From Anoplolepis gracilipes (taxonomy: Eukaryota > Arthropoda > Insecta > Hymenoptera > Formicidae): 64,000 nt of DNA. The notes beneath the pieces are model-generated. The model ran no database searches. It was not told where the DNA came from and saw only the letters and a program-made list of their open reading frames with translations. The stretch spans positions 9,411,501-9,475,500 of the forward strand of contig NC_132972.1 of NCBI RefSeq assembly GCF_047496725.1, in the 5' to 3' direction. The first letter of the stretch is position 1; every line of letters begins with the position of its first letter. Positions 27,176 through 39,080 of this stretch are shown here, in pieces. Both the position numbers and the translations under genes were made by a program.

Positions 27176-27917
27176 TAGAATTTTATTTTAATTTTTCCGG
27201 GCAAATGTCTCAACAAATATGGAAAATATGGAAAATGTTTTGGAAAAGTTTGTTTAACTCGAAGGAGAACATAAGTTGGTGCCATTAGTATAATCTTGAA
27301 TAGTTGTTTAAAGGTTACATAAAGGTCGCCTTTAATTTTTTAAATGGAAATTTAATGCATTTTCTTGTTACTTACCTTGAGAGCATTTCAAAACATTATA
27401 ATAAAATATTTTTATCGTTAAGTACTTTCCGAGTTACGAGGTTTGAAAGTTACAACACCGTCGGTATTAACATTACCCAAGGTATACCATATGGAAGTTG
27501 CACGATCGAATTTACACTTCTATTGTATTTGTGCACACATATACGTATACGAAAACACAACAGAAATGTAAATTCGACCGTGCAATGGCGTAATATACTT
27601 TGGGTAATGTTAAGCCGGCGGTATTATAACTTTCAACCCTTATAACTCGAAAAGTACTTAATGAAAAAATATTTTATTATAGTATTTTGAAAATTTCTCG
27701 AGATAAGCCCCAAAAAAGTACAATGAAAAATGAGGTCTTCGTTTAAGAAATTAAAGGTGGCCTTTACGTAATCTTTAAACGACTATCCAAGGTCAAATTA
27801 ATAGCATGAGCTTATGTCTCCCTTGAGCCAAACAATTTTTGTCTGAAACATTTTTCCACATCTTCTATATTTTTCGAGATATTTACCTGGAAAAATTAAA
27901 ATAAAACCCTCTGTATA
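27176..27917. mobile_element. Fold-back element with about 350 bp inverted arms
   Basis: The left arm (about 27176-27527) and right arm (about 27549-27917) are inverted copies over nearly their full length, with a loop of about 20 nt. Paired blocks: TTTTATTTTAATTTTTCC at the outer left with the inverse GGAAAAATTAAAATAAAA at the outer right; GTTTAAAGGTTACATAAAGG (about 27305) with the inverse of CCTTTACGTAATCTTTAAAC near 27760; CATTACCCAAGGTATA with its inverse near 27590; CGAATTTACACTTCT next to the loop with its inverse. The right end reads CCCTCTGTATA, so a TA target is possible. No transposase frame. If transcribed it would fold into a long double-stranded RNA. Confidence 0.87.
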
Positions 27918-29059
27918 CCGTTGTACTCACAATCAGATGTAACTCCATCGCCTCCAACGCGAACGCACAAGTGACAGCGAGTATTTTAACGGGAATCGTT
28001 ATTTCGACATAGCAAGGTGAAAATACATACTATGTTTCATCCGCTTGGAAAACGTACATGCGGATGCATCTCACGGCGGATAATCCGGCGAGTGTGTTTG
28101 TGTGTTTGCGCTCCCGCTGTGCAGACGGCGCAAAATAAAAAAGGAAAAAAAAAAAGAAAACGCGGATGCGTGGCGGACCCTCGTAGGGATAATCTTTCTC
28201 ATAAAACAGGAGTTGATATTAATACTTCGTTCACAATCGATAAAATTACATTTCAGGAGAAGAATGCAACCCGCGTAATACGATAATCCGATTAACGACC
28301 TGTTACACGAATACACTTGAGAAGCATATCGTTTTTCGCGTGTATGAAACTGTAATACTGTTGTACACGTATTCCATCTCACTTGCAAAAACGATCATAC
28401 GGAAAATTATTTTTACAATCCGTTTAAAGCCACTTTAAAATATTGAGTCAAACTGATTACTTAATAAAATTAGTGTTATATAAAAAAAAAATTTGCTAAA
28501 TATACATACATTTAATTTAAATTATTTATATTCAATATAAATGATAATCAATGTAAAAAAGGTTTTTTTTTTATATTTGGTATCGAATCTGCAATAATGA
28601 TAAATATATATGTATGCGTATTTTCATGTATTTTTGTTGCATAGCTATATGTACATTATATTATAATGAGATAATTAATTAAAAGCATTACACGATCAAA
28701 TTCGATTTGATGTGTAATGATAGATAAATACATATACATATATTAGAGTTTTAATTTTTACACGTCTCGAAAAGCAGACGTGTACTAATCTCGTTCGTGT
28801 CATCTAATTGTAAGATACACTATGGCCGAGTATCCTAGACGCGACATCGCATCCCATCAGTATTGTCTCGCGATATAGACGTCAGATCTCTTCTCGATAT
28901 CAGTGAAACCGCGCCTAATAACGAAGTGAGCGAGACGAAATAAAGTTCGGGCTAATTGATGAAATTACATTTCTCCTGGAAGGCTAGAAAAAGCTTACAT
29001 CACCAGGGGTAGTCGGATAATCCGATTACCCAGCAGCCACCGGCGAATATACTTGAGAC
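27918..29059. other. Gene-free stretch
   Basis: AT-rich from about 28380 to 28760. A compact hairpin lies at 28686-28719. No gene recognised. Confidence 0.5.
28686..28719. repeat. Compact hairpin with a 15 bp stem
   Basis: CATTACAC-G-ATCAAAT is followed by a three-base loop and ATTTGATGTGTAATG, pairing throughout except for one bulged G. Too short for a microRNA precursor; it could be a palindromic binding site. Confidence 0.6.
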
Positions 29060-30230
29060 TGAATTCTCATCTCCAGACAGGGGACGACGCCCGCGCGTCC
29101 GTCCACCACCTCGTGGATGTGTACCCGACACCCGTCGCCCGCGCATCTACGAACGAAAAGCAGCGGGGGAAAGAGGGATGCGTAGGACGACGACGACGAC
29201 GACGACGATGACGACGAGGAAGAGTCGCGACGGTGCGTGTATGCGTGGAGAGATGAGTTTTCCCGCGCGCGGCAACCTACGCCTTATCGCCATTGGCGGA
29301 TCGAAGTTAGCGCGGGAGGCCATCGGTACTCGTCGTGCTACGCCGACGAAGAGGGGTCGACGAGAGAGGACGAAGTTGTGCGCGGGTACAGCGGGAGGAC
29401 GCGAGAGGGGAAAGTGCGCAGTCGACGGCGGTGGCGGCGGCAGTGGAAGAGAGGAAGAGAGGAAGAGAGAGGGACCCCTGGTGCAAAGGGGGGACCAGGG
29501 AGACGCGCGGGACGGACGAACGACCGCCCGGTATAATAGCGACGGGCGTAGTACGTAGCGGCGGGCATAGTATTACTACGCAGTGGCGGGCTTACTACGT
29601 AGTATCCGAGAGAGTGTAGTGCCCCGCGGGGTTGCGTCCATTGATCCCCAGGACTCCCCCCTCTCTTCTCTTTCCCGCCGTCCGCATCTCGGGCTTGCTC
29701 ACTGCCGCCGCCGCCGTCGCGTTACTACCCCACCACACGTCGCGTTCTTCCCCGCCGCTCTTCTTCCCCGTTCCCCCCTCTTTTCCGTGCCGTCCCCTTC
29801 CCCGTGTACCCCGCCGGCGCCCCGGCCATCCTTCCTGGTTTACTTCCCTTTTTACCATCTCGCTCGCACTTTCCCGCGTCTCTCGCACACACCATACCGG
29901 CTCCCACACCATCGCCGACTTCTCTCTTCCGGCGATGCGTACCCCACCATCATCACCCCGCCGCCACCATCCCGACGGCGGCGCGGATGTTACTTCGTCG
30001 TTCGATAGAGGCCGATGCCTTGAGCTCGAATCACGCCGAGTCAGACAGATCCGACGAACTTTTGCGGATCCCGGGGCTAGATCCCTCGGCAACCCTTCGA
30101 ATGGAGATCAAAGCCATGCCGCTGGAAACGAGAGAGACGCTACTCACGGATGGGACTTTAGCTTCTTCTCAGAAGATTGCGTTAAATTTTTGCGGCGACC
30201 CGATTTCAATCTCGCGTTCATTTAAATTAA
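29060..30230. promoter_or_regulatory. CpG-rich block, possible promoter or first exon
   Basis: About 1.2 kb of strongly GC- and CpG-rich DNA with sharp edges, flanked by AT-rich DNA. It contains a GAC microsatellite (29186-29218), GAGA-type purine tracts around 29400-29480 and C-rich tracts at 29640-29960. Large frames are open on both strands, a composition effect. No TATA box or certain initiator was identified, so strand and start site are open. Sharp GC-rich blocks like this often mark 5' ends of genes in hymenopteran genomes; here that is inference. Confidence 0.35.
29186..29218. repeat. (GAC)n trinucleotide repeat
   Basis: About ten GAC/GAT units inside the CpG-rich block. Confidence 0.92.
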
Positions 30231-30253
30231 ATATATCGGAAAATATACGTTAG
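29987..30253 (+). CDS. Open frame of 88 codons leaving the CpG-rich block, unrecognised
   Basis: The ATG sits in a GCGGCGCGG context. The protein is fairly acidic and hydrophilic, without the Arg/Pro runs of neighbouring chance frames: Glu- and Asp-containing segments such as SIEADAL and ESDRSDELL, then IPGLDPSATLRMEI. It ends where the sequence turns AT-rich. No domain recognised. It could be a first coding exon or chance; other frames are open over the same bases. Confidence 0.15.
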   Translation: MLLRRSIEADALSSNHAESDRSDELLRIPGLDPSATLRMEIKAMPLETRETLLTDGTLASSQKIALNFCGDPISISRSFKLNISENIR

Positions 30254-30410
30254 GATCTTATTATATTTCCTTGTTTTTCGCATCGTTATATTCAGATAGA
30301 AATGCTGTTTATTTCCTTGGGTAACTTTTATGATCGTCGCCTTTTTGTGCAAAATATTAATTATAAATATTAATTATTATATGTGCATAAATTTATATGC
30401 GAACTGTACA

Positions 30411-31862
30411 TACAGGGTATCACACAACTCTGACAATTTTTTAATAATATTTTTTAGACATAAAATGAAACTAAAAATAATACGATAATATTGAGGCTAC
30501 AATCATTTTTTAATTATAAGCGATTAAAGCTTGCCTGTAATGTTGCTTGCCTAGAATTCGCATGTTCAAGTTCGTAACTACACTTATACGCACACTGATT
30601 TGTCATCTATTATTGATTTTCACAAGTTAGGTGATGTTGATTGATTTTTATTACATAGCGCTGATTTTATTTTGTTGTTTTTTATATGTGAATAATTAAA
30701 TAGGCGGATTATTTTTCAAATAGAATTATTAAACCTGGAATTATTAATCCTGTTTTCACATATTTAAAAAACAAGATGTATTTTTGTTTTCATTTAAATA
30801 AGTACAAAATTTAATTTATTATTATTTTTTTCTAGTTTATGAAAGAGACATTATATGATTTTAATGAATCAAAGAAATGAAATTAAATCGTTTATAATTT
30901 GCGAACAATTTGATTTAATTTTTTAATTTTTAATTTGAATCATTACGGATTAATTAATTTAATCTCTTTTTTTCATAAAAATTTGATAACTTGATCGTGT
31001 CTTATTGTTAGAAGTAATTATTAAGTCTAACATTAAATTAAAAAAATATTTATTTTTGTTTTAAAAATGAAAAAATATATGTGAAGATAATAATTAATTT
31101 ATTATTATTATACTTTTTCAAATTTTTGCATTTTATGAAAGGAGTGAAATTATATTAATAAAAAAAACATGAGATGTAATTTAATTAAAAATTAAAAATA
31201 TAGATATCAAATTGCTGCAAAACAATTTAATATTATTTTCTTGAGTAAAACTTAATTTACTCTCTCAGGACATAAACAAACTGAAGAAATAATAATAAAT
31301 TAATTTTCATAAATATTTCTTTAACCAAAATAAAAATAAATCTTGTTTTTCAAATGTGAAAAACATTAGGTTTAATGATTTTATTTAAGTATAATAATGA
31401 TTATAAAATGAATATAAAATATAATAATCTTATTTAAATTATAAGGTATCAAAATAAGCTCTTATAATAAAAATAAAAATTAATCACTCAAATACAATAT
31501 TTAATTAACATTTTAAATACTTAAAAAAATTATATTTAAAGAAAAATTAAATATTTAGCATATAATAATTTTGTTAATAATAGTTAACCACTTTAATGCC
31601 TACATAATACAAAATCAAATCAGCTGTACAGTAAATATCATTTGACTTGTGAAAATCAATAACAGATGATAGAATGGTGTGCGTATAAATGTAATACGGA
31701 TCTGAATGTATGAATTCTACGCGATATCATTATTAAACTTTAGTCGCTTATTACAGACAAACTATTGTGACCTCAATATTTTTGAATTAGAATTTTCGAC
31801 TCTACCTTGGCTCTAGAACATGTTATTAAAATATACAAAAGTTGTGCGAGAGACATATGTAC
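30411..31862. mobile_element. Large diverged fold-back element, about 1.45 kb
   Basis: Left arm about 30411-30985, right arm about 31150-31862, spacer of about 165 nt. The left terminus reads TACAGGGTATCACACAACT; the right ends in the inverse AGTTGTGCGAGAGACATATG-like sequence. Internal pairs: CAATATTATCG-like/TATTGAGG (30490) with the inverse CCTCAATATTTTTG (about 31770); ATTGATTTTCACAAGT (about 30613) with ACTTGTGAAAATCAAT (about 31646); TTATACGCACAC (about 30585) with GTGTGCGTATAA (about 31677); ATTATTAAACCT (about 30725) and AAAACAAGAT (about 30768) with their inverses near 31370 and 31340. The interior is extremely AT-rich with no useful frame. The arms differ far more than those of the 27.2 kb element, so it is older. 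No transposase remnant. Confidence 0.82.
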
Positions 31863-33223
31863 ATATACATATAATTTAATATCATGTGTCTGTTGAAAAT
31901 TATCGCATAACTTTCTTCATAATTTAATAAAGACACAAATATAATTTTTTTGACATATTTGCCTTAAATTTGCACGTTGGCGATATTCTTCCGAGAGTCT
32001 AAAATCAACCGATAGAATGGAACGTATCGATGCTGCCAGCGCGAATGGTTGTAACGAGACGAAATTATCTACGTCCGGTGGCAACCATCGATCGTTTCAC
32101 GTTAGGCTCAATTTTTCTGCCGATAGCGTTACCGCGAACATTTGCAAAATCGATTGTCAACGAACGATAACTCTTCTACGACACCGTATCTACGTCAAAA
32201 CCTTTTGTTTTTGCGCGGTTCAAGGCGTCGCGTCGTGCACTCGTCATAAAGTTCAAGGCAAGTTCAGGGATTAAAGGCGTACACATGCATGAAGATTGGC
32301 TTTATGCAAAAGTTTAGCGAACGGACAGGCCTTGTGTGAAAACTTAAGTCAATATTTCAACGCGTCAACGCTTGCGTAATAAGCGTACACGTAACCATGT
32401 CGCTTTAATCGCCTTGTTTATGCATCTAGACGCGTTATGCACATGGATATTTGACCTATCGGATAATTACGTCAATCGATTACGTTGCATGGCACTTGTA
32501 CATGATAGTAGTTTTTACATTAAATTAAAGCCGCATGTAACCTGTTATTATTCCTAACGCAGAGGGAGAAAAATAGAAAGAGGACAATCATTTTCGTTGA
32601 AAACCTTAAGTACAAGAATTTTAATAGCTGATATTGAAATATAATCTCGCCATGATATATTTTATTATCGCATAGAAAAGAGAATCGTCGTAATTGCGCA
32701 ATTACGGTGTAATGGGCTGGCTTTTAAGTTTGCATAATACAGTCGAAATCTTGATACATTAGCGACTTGGAGGGAAGCGCGCGGACAAAAGATACCAAGT
32801 TTTTGTCTTAAATTGCAATGAGTTGTCGCTGTTAAAGCGAAGTATAAATTACAGGATTGTCGACACCTTTCGGCGAGTTGTTGTCGCCGAGTCGTCGTGT
32901 TATCGGTTGCCTCGACAATCTAAGTAAAGCAGCCATTCAAATTAGCGAAACTTTTTGATTGCTGTTTTCGCTCATAATTATAGTTACATTTTCCTAATAG
33001 CTTCGTAATTATATAAGAATGCGAAGTAAAAGTGCATAAAATATGAATTTGTCGGGATAAGTTTTGTATAAACCTTCGATTTTACGTCTAAAAAAAATTG
33101 ATTCTACAAATTTTCATCCAGCACAGAGTAGTCTATAGCCTCTGACATGTACAGTACACGTGCGCGCGTCATATATTGAAAGTCATATGCGCGCTGGCTG
33201 CGGCGGCGGCCATCGCCGTTGAA
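31863..33223. other. Gene-free stretch
   Basis: Mixed composition. The plus-strand frame at 32017-32274 begins at a true ATG but shows no domain. From about 33180 a short GC-rich islet begins. Confidence 0.5.
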
Positions 33224-33307
33224 ATGGAGCTGCATTCGAAAGTAGCACGGCTGTGTTTACAAACAGCAAAGAGGCCGGACGAGGGTGAAAGGGTGAGGGA
33301 GGGATGA
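33224..33307 (+). CDS. Short open frame (27 codons) in a GC-rich islet
   Basis: The ATG has a favourable context (GTTGAAATGG) just after a GGCGGCGGCC run. The product begins MELHSKVARLCLQTAKRPDE and stops at TGA 33305. A possible donor (GAAAGG/GTGAGG, about 33292) lies shortly before the stop, so it could also be a first coding exon. The islet is only about 130 bp wide inside AT-rich DNA. No family recognised. Confidence 0.13.
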   Translation: MELHSKVARLCLQTAKRPDEGERVREG

Positions 33308-33401
33308 AACAGGACGCAAAAGCCCGCCAGGTCTATGGCCTACGCAGCCGTTTATTGTCCCTTCCTTTGGTGGAACGTTACACCGATGGAGAGGTCTCTT
33401 C

Positions 33402-33445
33402 CTCTACCTACCTACCTACCTACCTACGTACCTACCTATCCTACC
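33402..33445. repeat. (CTAC)n microsatellite
   Basis: About ten CTAC/CTAT units. Confidence 0.93.
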
Positions 33446-36161
33446 ACGTTTTGCCATCATAATAGTTATTCGAGACAGTTTTGGATATATTTTAAACAGA
33501 ATTTTATTGTAATAATGAGACTATCTGATTTTTAACAATATTTTTTTATAGGATTTGTATCTGTTTTATATTACTCATGAAACACAAAAGTTTTCTACAT
33601 ATAATTAAAATATATTCGGAATATTATTAAAAATTTAATTTTTTTGTAAATTTTAAGAAATCCTTTCTCTCAAGAACTCAGAGTGAATGTGAATGATTAT
33701 GACTTTCTAAACAAAATTTTCTTAAAAGAATTCCTAGGAAAGTTCGAAAAAGAAGTTTTTAAATTAAAATTAAAATTGTATTTATTTGACATATGTTAAT
33801 TGCAGTTTTATTTTTTAAATATTTAATTATAATAATTTAAATACTATTACTGATATTATTAGTATGATAGTTTCTCATCATCTCTCTTTTATTATTATGC
33901 TGATGAAATACACGTATATACGTATTTAAAAACTTTTTGTTACATGTTTTAAAGTAATTTATTCTAGAATATTGATGAATTGTATTCTATTCTTCCGTCT
34001 TTTTCTTTCTTTTTTTTATTTGTTCTGAAAATTTTATACAGTAATTAGCATACATTTTACGATCTCCTTGTAGTTAATTCGTAAGGATCACAGATTGCCT
34101 ATAAAATTTGTCATTGCGGTTGTGCATAAATGCGGGATTCCACGAGCATAAACGTCCGCCGAACGGTGCATTTAAAATATTAAAGGGACTTACGATCTTG
34201 CTTCGTTTGGATTAGATGCACATAGAAAACCAGTTTGCTCGCTGCCGAGCTAATCGCGCGATTTATAGCCGGCATTCGCGATGCACCTGTGCTTTAGATT
34301 GCCTATCGCTGGCAATCCAAGGGATAGAAACGCAATGGAATGAAAGATAAAGCGATCTCTTAGTGTATTTTGCGGTGGACAGTATTTAAACAGGATGTAC
34401 ACATGCGATATGCGAAATTTCATAAACGCCGGTTTCTCAATCTCATACGTTTACATTCCGTTTGCAAAAATTTGAATGCGATATTCACACGTTTGCATAT
34501 AGATATTTAGAATACACATTTATACGCAATGGCGTGTGCGAGTCCATAATTCGATTGAAATATCTCTTTCGTTTCGAGAGATTTAATATCGGTGTTCACA
34601 ATCGTGTAAAACACACAGTTGCGTGAAAGTTGAAAACTTTCCAACGTATGTGCGCATCGAAGAACTAGTAGGAAGGTTCATACGTCGCGTATACATACAC
34701 GTGCACATATGTCTGTATGTATGTATGTATGTATGTATGTATGTACATCGTACTCGGTTTTCAACTCGCGCGCATTGTCGCAAGGGGTGATTGTCCTCAG
34801 ACCCTTCTCCATCAACCCTCCTCGACCACCGATCTGTCTCGCTCCCTGCCCGTGTTCTATATCGCATCCCCAGTTTGCTCAATTTCTGACCTTCTGCGAC
34901 CCAGCAGCGCGGCACTCCACTTCGTTATCATAACATTCGCGTTCGAGCAAACGAAAATAGCTACGTCCCTTGCGGGCGACGACGGCGACGCGACACAATG
35001 ATAATTCTCGTGATAAAGCCGAGTATAAATCTAAACCTGCTACGCGCGTGACACGGCTCATTTTTTTTCAATTTTTGTGTAATTGAAGCGCGGTAGATAA
35101 CGATTAAAGGATAGAAAGTGAGCACGTGTGCGGGGTAGATGTAGACGACGCGACGCGGGAAACGGTCGGCCATAAATCGAAGCTCTTCGCGCAGGCCTTG
35201 TTGAAATTTCGTGATATTTATGACGGTTATTCGTTTGGCTTACGTTAGCGAAACTTGCCGAGAACCTTACACGCGTGGAACCGCGTTACTTTGCATTCGC
35301 GTTTACGTTATTAGGTCCGCTTTCATAAATCGCCCCGTTTACGGGAAAACTTTGCGCTTTTCGAGAGTTTGCCCATCCGGTATATTATCGCCTGAATTTT
35401 GCACGTTATACCTGGCGTTAATTAGTCGTCGCCAGCCACCCGACCGAATCGATTACACTTTCAAATTTTTGAACCACGTTTGAAAGTTTGTCTCCCAGAA
35501 GGGCCAAGCATGAGGTTCGTTCTTTCCACAGTTATTTTCTTTTTCTATTCTCTTCTAACAAAAATATATAAGTCTCTTAGGTATAGAAAGCGCGGTATAA
35601 GAAAGTGCGAGATATAAAAAGTAGATAATAATAGACTTAATTTTTATAAAATGTAAGTTTTTTACTTTCTGTCGAAAAATTAATTTTATCTTTTGATTAT
35701 AAAGATTAAATATTTTCATCAATGTCAAACATGAAGGATCGTGTTTATTACAGATTATTAAGATCTTTGTATTTCTATTGCATCGATTTTAGGAAACCGT
35801 GTATTATATCTCGAGCGAATTTCACGCCGGGAGAAATTTGATTTCTCGCGTCGCGATCCTGCTTATAGAAGAATTTACCATCGACGTTATCGATGAGTAC
35901 ACAGTCGATAGTCGCGAGAAACGTATCAGCCACGCGTGAATAAATCTAAACATATTGTAAGAGAGAAAAAGAAACGATAGTATAGTCGGGGAGAAGCCGG
36001 CTGGGCGCGCTCTAAGCCACATCGCAGACGTGCCTGTGGGAATAGAAAATCCCCGGTGAAACGGGCCTACACCCCTCAGCCCGCCGTCGTCCCCTTTTTC
36101 TGCCGTTTCATTTATGTTCAGGAGTGTAGACACCTTGCGGAGTCTGTCGGAGCTCCGAAGA
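33446..36161. other. Gene-free stretch
   Basis: AT-rich to about 34060, then mosaic. Random frames on both strands around 34580-35480. No domain recognised. Confidence 0.5.
34713..34746. repeat. (GTAT)n microsatellite
   Basis: About eight GTAT units. Frames crossing it on either strand (repeated CMYV or HTYI residues) are artefacts. Confidence 0.95.
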
Positions 36162-36173
36162 AGAGAGAAACAA

Positions 36174-36207
<34 letters not shown>
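36162..36207. repeat. (GA)n microsatellite
   Basis: GA run on the + strand, about 200 bp before a CT run of similar length, so the two are inverted relative to each other and could pair. Confidence 0.94.
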
Positions 36208-36401
36208 GGGAACGCGAACTAACGAGAGAGCGAGAGATCGAGGACGGTGAGAGAACGAGGGAGATGGAGCTGAAGCGCCTTGACGGGAACGAGACGAAAA
36301 ATCGTCTGTGCGCAGGGGTTCCAGGGCGTTCACCCTAGGGTGGGTCCAGCGCCAGACACAACACTCACACCCCCGTTTTATGGGGTGGCAAAGTACCTAT
36401 C

Positions 36402-36403
<2 letters not shown>

Positions 36404-36447
<44 letters not shown>

Positions 36448-36489
36448 CCTCTCCTCTCTCTCTCTCTCTCTTCCTCTCGCGCGCGCGCG
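36404..36489. repeat. (CT)n microsatellite followed by a short (CG)n run
   Basis: About 70 bp of CT with a few TCCC interruptions, then GCGCGCGCGC at the end. Frames read across it as Ser/Leu or Arg/Glu repeats are artefacts. Confidence 0.95.
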
Positions 36490-38826
36490 TATTCTCCCCT
36501 CGCTGACTCTGTCCCTTCTTCTCTGCCCTCCGTTCTCTCCTCTGCCTCCTCGCCTACTTCCTTCATCCCTTCCTACACTGAAGGGGCACTGAAGGGTGGA
36601 GTACTCACGTTTACGTTGCGCCATGCGTTATTGCGTTTCGGTGCGTGGCACAAGCGCAAAAAGCGTGTCGTGTTCCACCCTTTTCGCCACTTAGAATATT
36701 TCTTCATATCGATATTTCGCGCTGATTTTTTGTTATTTCTAGATTTTTTTACTTTGAAAAACGTATGATAACTTCAATTTCCATAATCATCATTCTATTA
36801 TATTCAACAATAATAGCTTTTCGTTGTTTTGTGTGTAAGTCGAACCGATACTTCGAGTTATTTTCTTTAAACATCGCGATTGTCAGACGTATGTAGATAC
36901 TAGTTGAGAGCCCCTGTAATTAAATACCGGCAAATCCAAAGCGGCGGCCCATTAAAACATCCCCTAACGAGTGCGGGGACCGGCCGGCTCGTAGCCGCCC
37001 TGTCTGGCGCAACAATGACTCACGTGCACCCCCGTGACTTTTATACAGTGCCGATCATTGACCGCTCGCCGGTTAGATACGGTAAATACAATTTGCATTA
37101 TTTTGTATAAGATATGTGAAAGTACAGTATTGAAATATTATTTGCATACGCAATTATTTTATCGATTCGTAATTTTATTTATTTATTTTTTTTTTTTTTC
37201 TATTTTTCTCTTTTTCCGTTTATTTAATCAAATGAGGTAGCGCGAAAATCAAATTTTTGATCTCCCCAGGTAGACGAAGTAATAACACGGTTTAACGGAA
37301 TCGTGATTTCGCTATTCACAGCATGAGACATGTATGCGAATATCAAGTAGAGCATGCATGCGTATCTCACAGACTTTGCAGGAATGACAAAAAATTTTTT
37401 TCACATCGCCCCCTCTCCCTCTCTCCTCTTTCAGAAATATTATTTATTCCCGTAAGACGTCGGTTAGATTTTATATATAGGCTGACCACACAGCGACCGC
37501 AGACGTTCTTGGAATCATTCGCAGTCATATACGTTCAGTATAATACATAGCGTACACGTAATACTATATTCATATTCCCGCCATTTGCGGAGCCCTCACC
37601 TGCGGCGAAACACGATGACAAAGACAGTTGGAGAAGCCATGTTCGCACGATATAAGTGACGTAAGAGTAAGGAAAAATTCGCAACAAACATGTTGGGGTG
37701 CGCGAAACGATTCTTCGAATTTATTTGCTCTATAATCAGGCATGAAAGTGGAAATAGTAACCCTTGTAGAAGTACAAATTACGAAACTGAATCATGTGCT
37801 AATTATAATAGGCGTCATTATGTCTGATTTCACATAGAATTCTTTCTTTTTTATCGATTGATTTTGCAATTACTTTAATTAATTATAAATATTAATTTTT
37901 TCGTTATACTCTTAATCCATTCAAATTGAAATTTATAAAATTTATTTATAATTTTCTTTTAATTATTCAAAATAAAATACACACTTAATTATCTTTTTAA
38001 ATCATAAATTCCAAAATTAAATTATTTTATATAATTATTTTAGAAGATAACAAAAATTTATAGAGAAGTCTCATAAAGATTATTTTTAATAATATAATTT
38101 TCTATATGTCTCTCGATTTAATAAGAGTTGAAAGAAATCACAATAATTTTCCGGCATTTCGCGATTGTGAACAAGGTGATTGCACCAACCGAGAGTTTAT
38201 CGCGGTATTTTTATAAGCGTTTCTCTAACGAGTCGTGTCCGTTACTCGCTCGCTCGCGCCTTAACCTCGGCTTTTCCATCTCAATGCGACATCGCTCGGT
38301 CCTTCTCGCCCCCCTCCGACGTATTTTTTTGTCGCTCGGTGGCTCACGTGTGATTTATGTCTCTCGTGAAAAAGGGTCCGTTTCCTAATTACGGAATGAG
38401 AAAGAATTACCGAGCCGCGCGCGCTCTCCCTCGAGGAGTCCCGGGCCGTCTGCGATGTGCGCGAAAATGTTACTGAAAAATAATGTATATTCATAACTCG
38501 GCATTTGCGTGGCGCGTTGTGTATGATACGCGCGCGGATTAAACGCAGCGGGAATAAATATGCCGGTCCCTGTGGATGAACACCACCGGCGAGTGCGTGC
38601 ATTACGTTTTATAAAAAAATATTACCGTCCAAAAACCGCGTGTGTGTTTGTGCTTTCTTATCGCGAGCTGCCGAGTCGATGTTTAGTCGACTCGTTGTAC
38701 GAAGATGTTGATAACTCATAACGATCGATTTGTTTGCACGTGCAAAAACAAGGAAAAACAAACCGACGCGTTGATTGCAAATAGCGGAAATGGCGCCGAC
38801 GTTATCTCATCGTTAGTCTCTGTTGC

Positions 38827-38860
<34 letters not shown>

Positions 38861-39080
38861 GAGAAATTGCGTGCCGTATGCATTAATGTCTGTTGTTTTG
38901 GCGCCTTCCGCGTCTATGAACAAATGTGTCGTGCACACGCGGCAATTTGCTGGGGCGTGATAAGCCGTCTAATTAGGACAGCGACAGATGGTACTTAGGG
39001 GCTGAATTGGGAGAGGATTCGAAGGAAACTCGGAATTCGCTATTACTCGAGTTTATCGTGAGATTCCATGATAGGATAAT
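36490..39080. other. Gene-free stretch
   Basis: Mixed composition, AT-rich at 37820-38110. A very strong acceptor-like pyrimidine stretch ends at about 37433 (CTCTCCTCTTTCAG), followed by an open frame of about 37 codons to 37550; the pyrimidine run is itself microsatellite-like, so I do not call an exon. Confidence 0.5.
38830..38857. repeat. Poly(T) run, 28 nt
   Basis: Homopolymer, first of five long T runs, all on the + strand. No shared flanking sequence was seen, so a common retroposon tail is not supported. Confidence 0.95.

Noticed and set aside
29632..30225. 197-codon plus-strand frame in the CpG-rich block
   Set aside because: Begins at TTG, not ATG. Its Pro/Ser/Arg-rich body mirrors a 165-codon frame on the opposite strand, typical of C-rich DNA.
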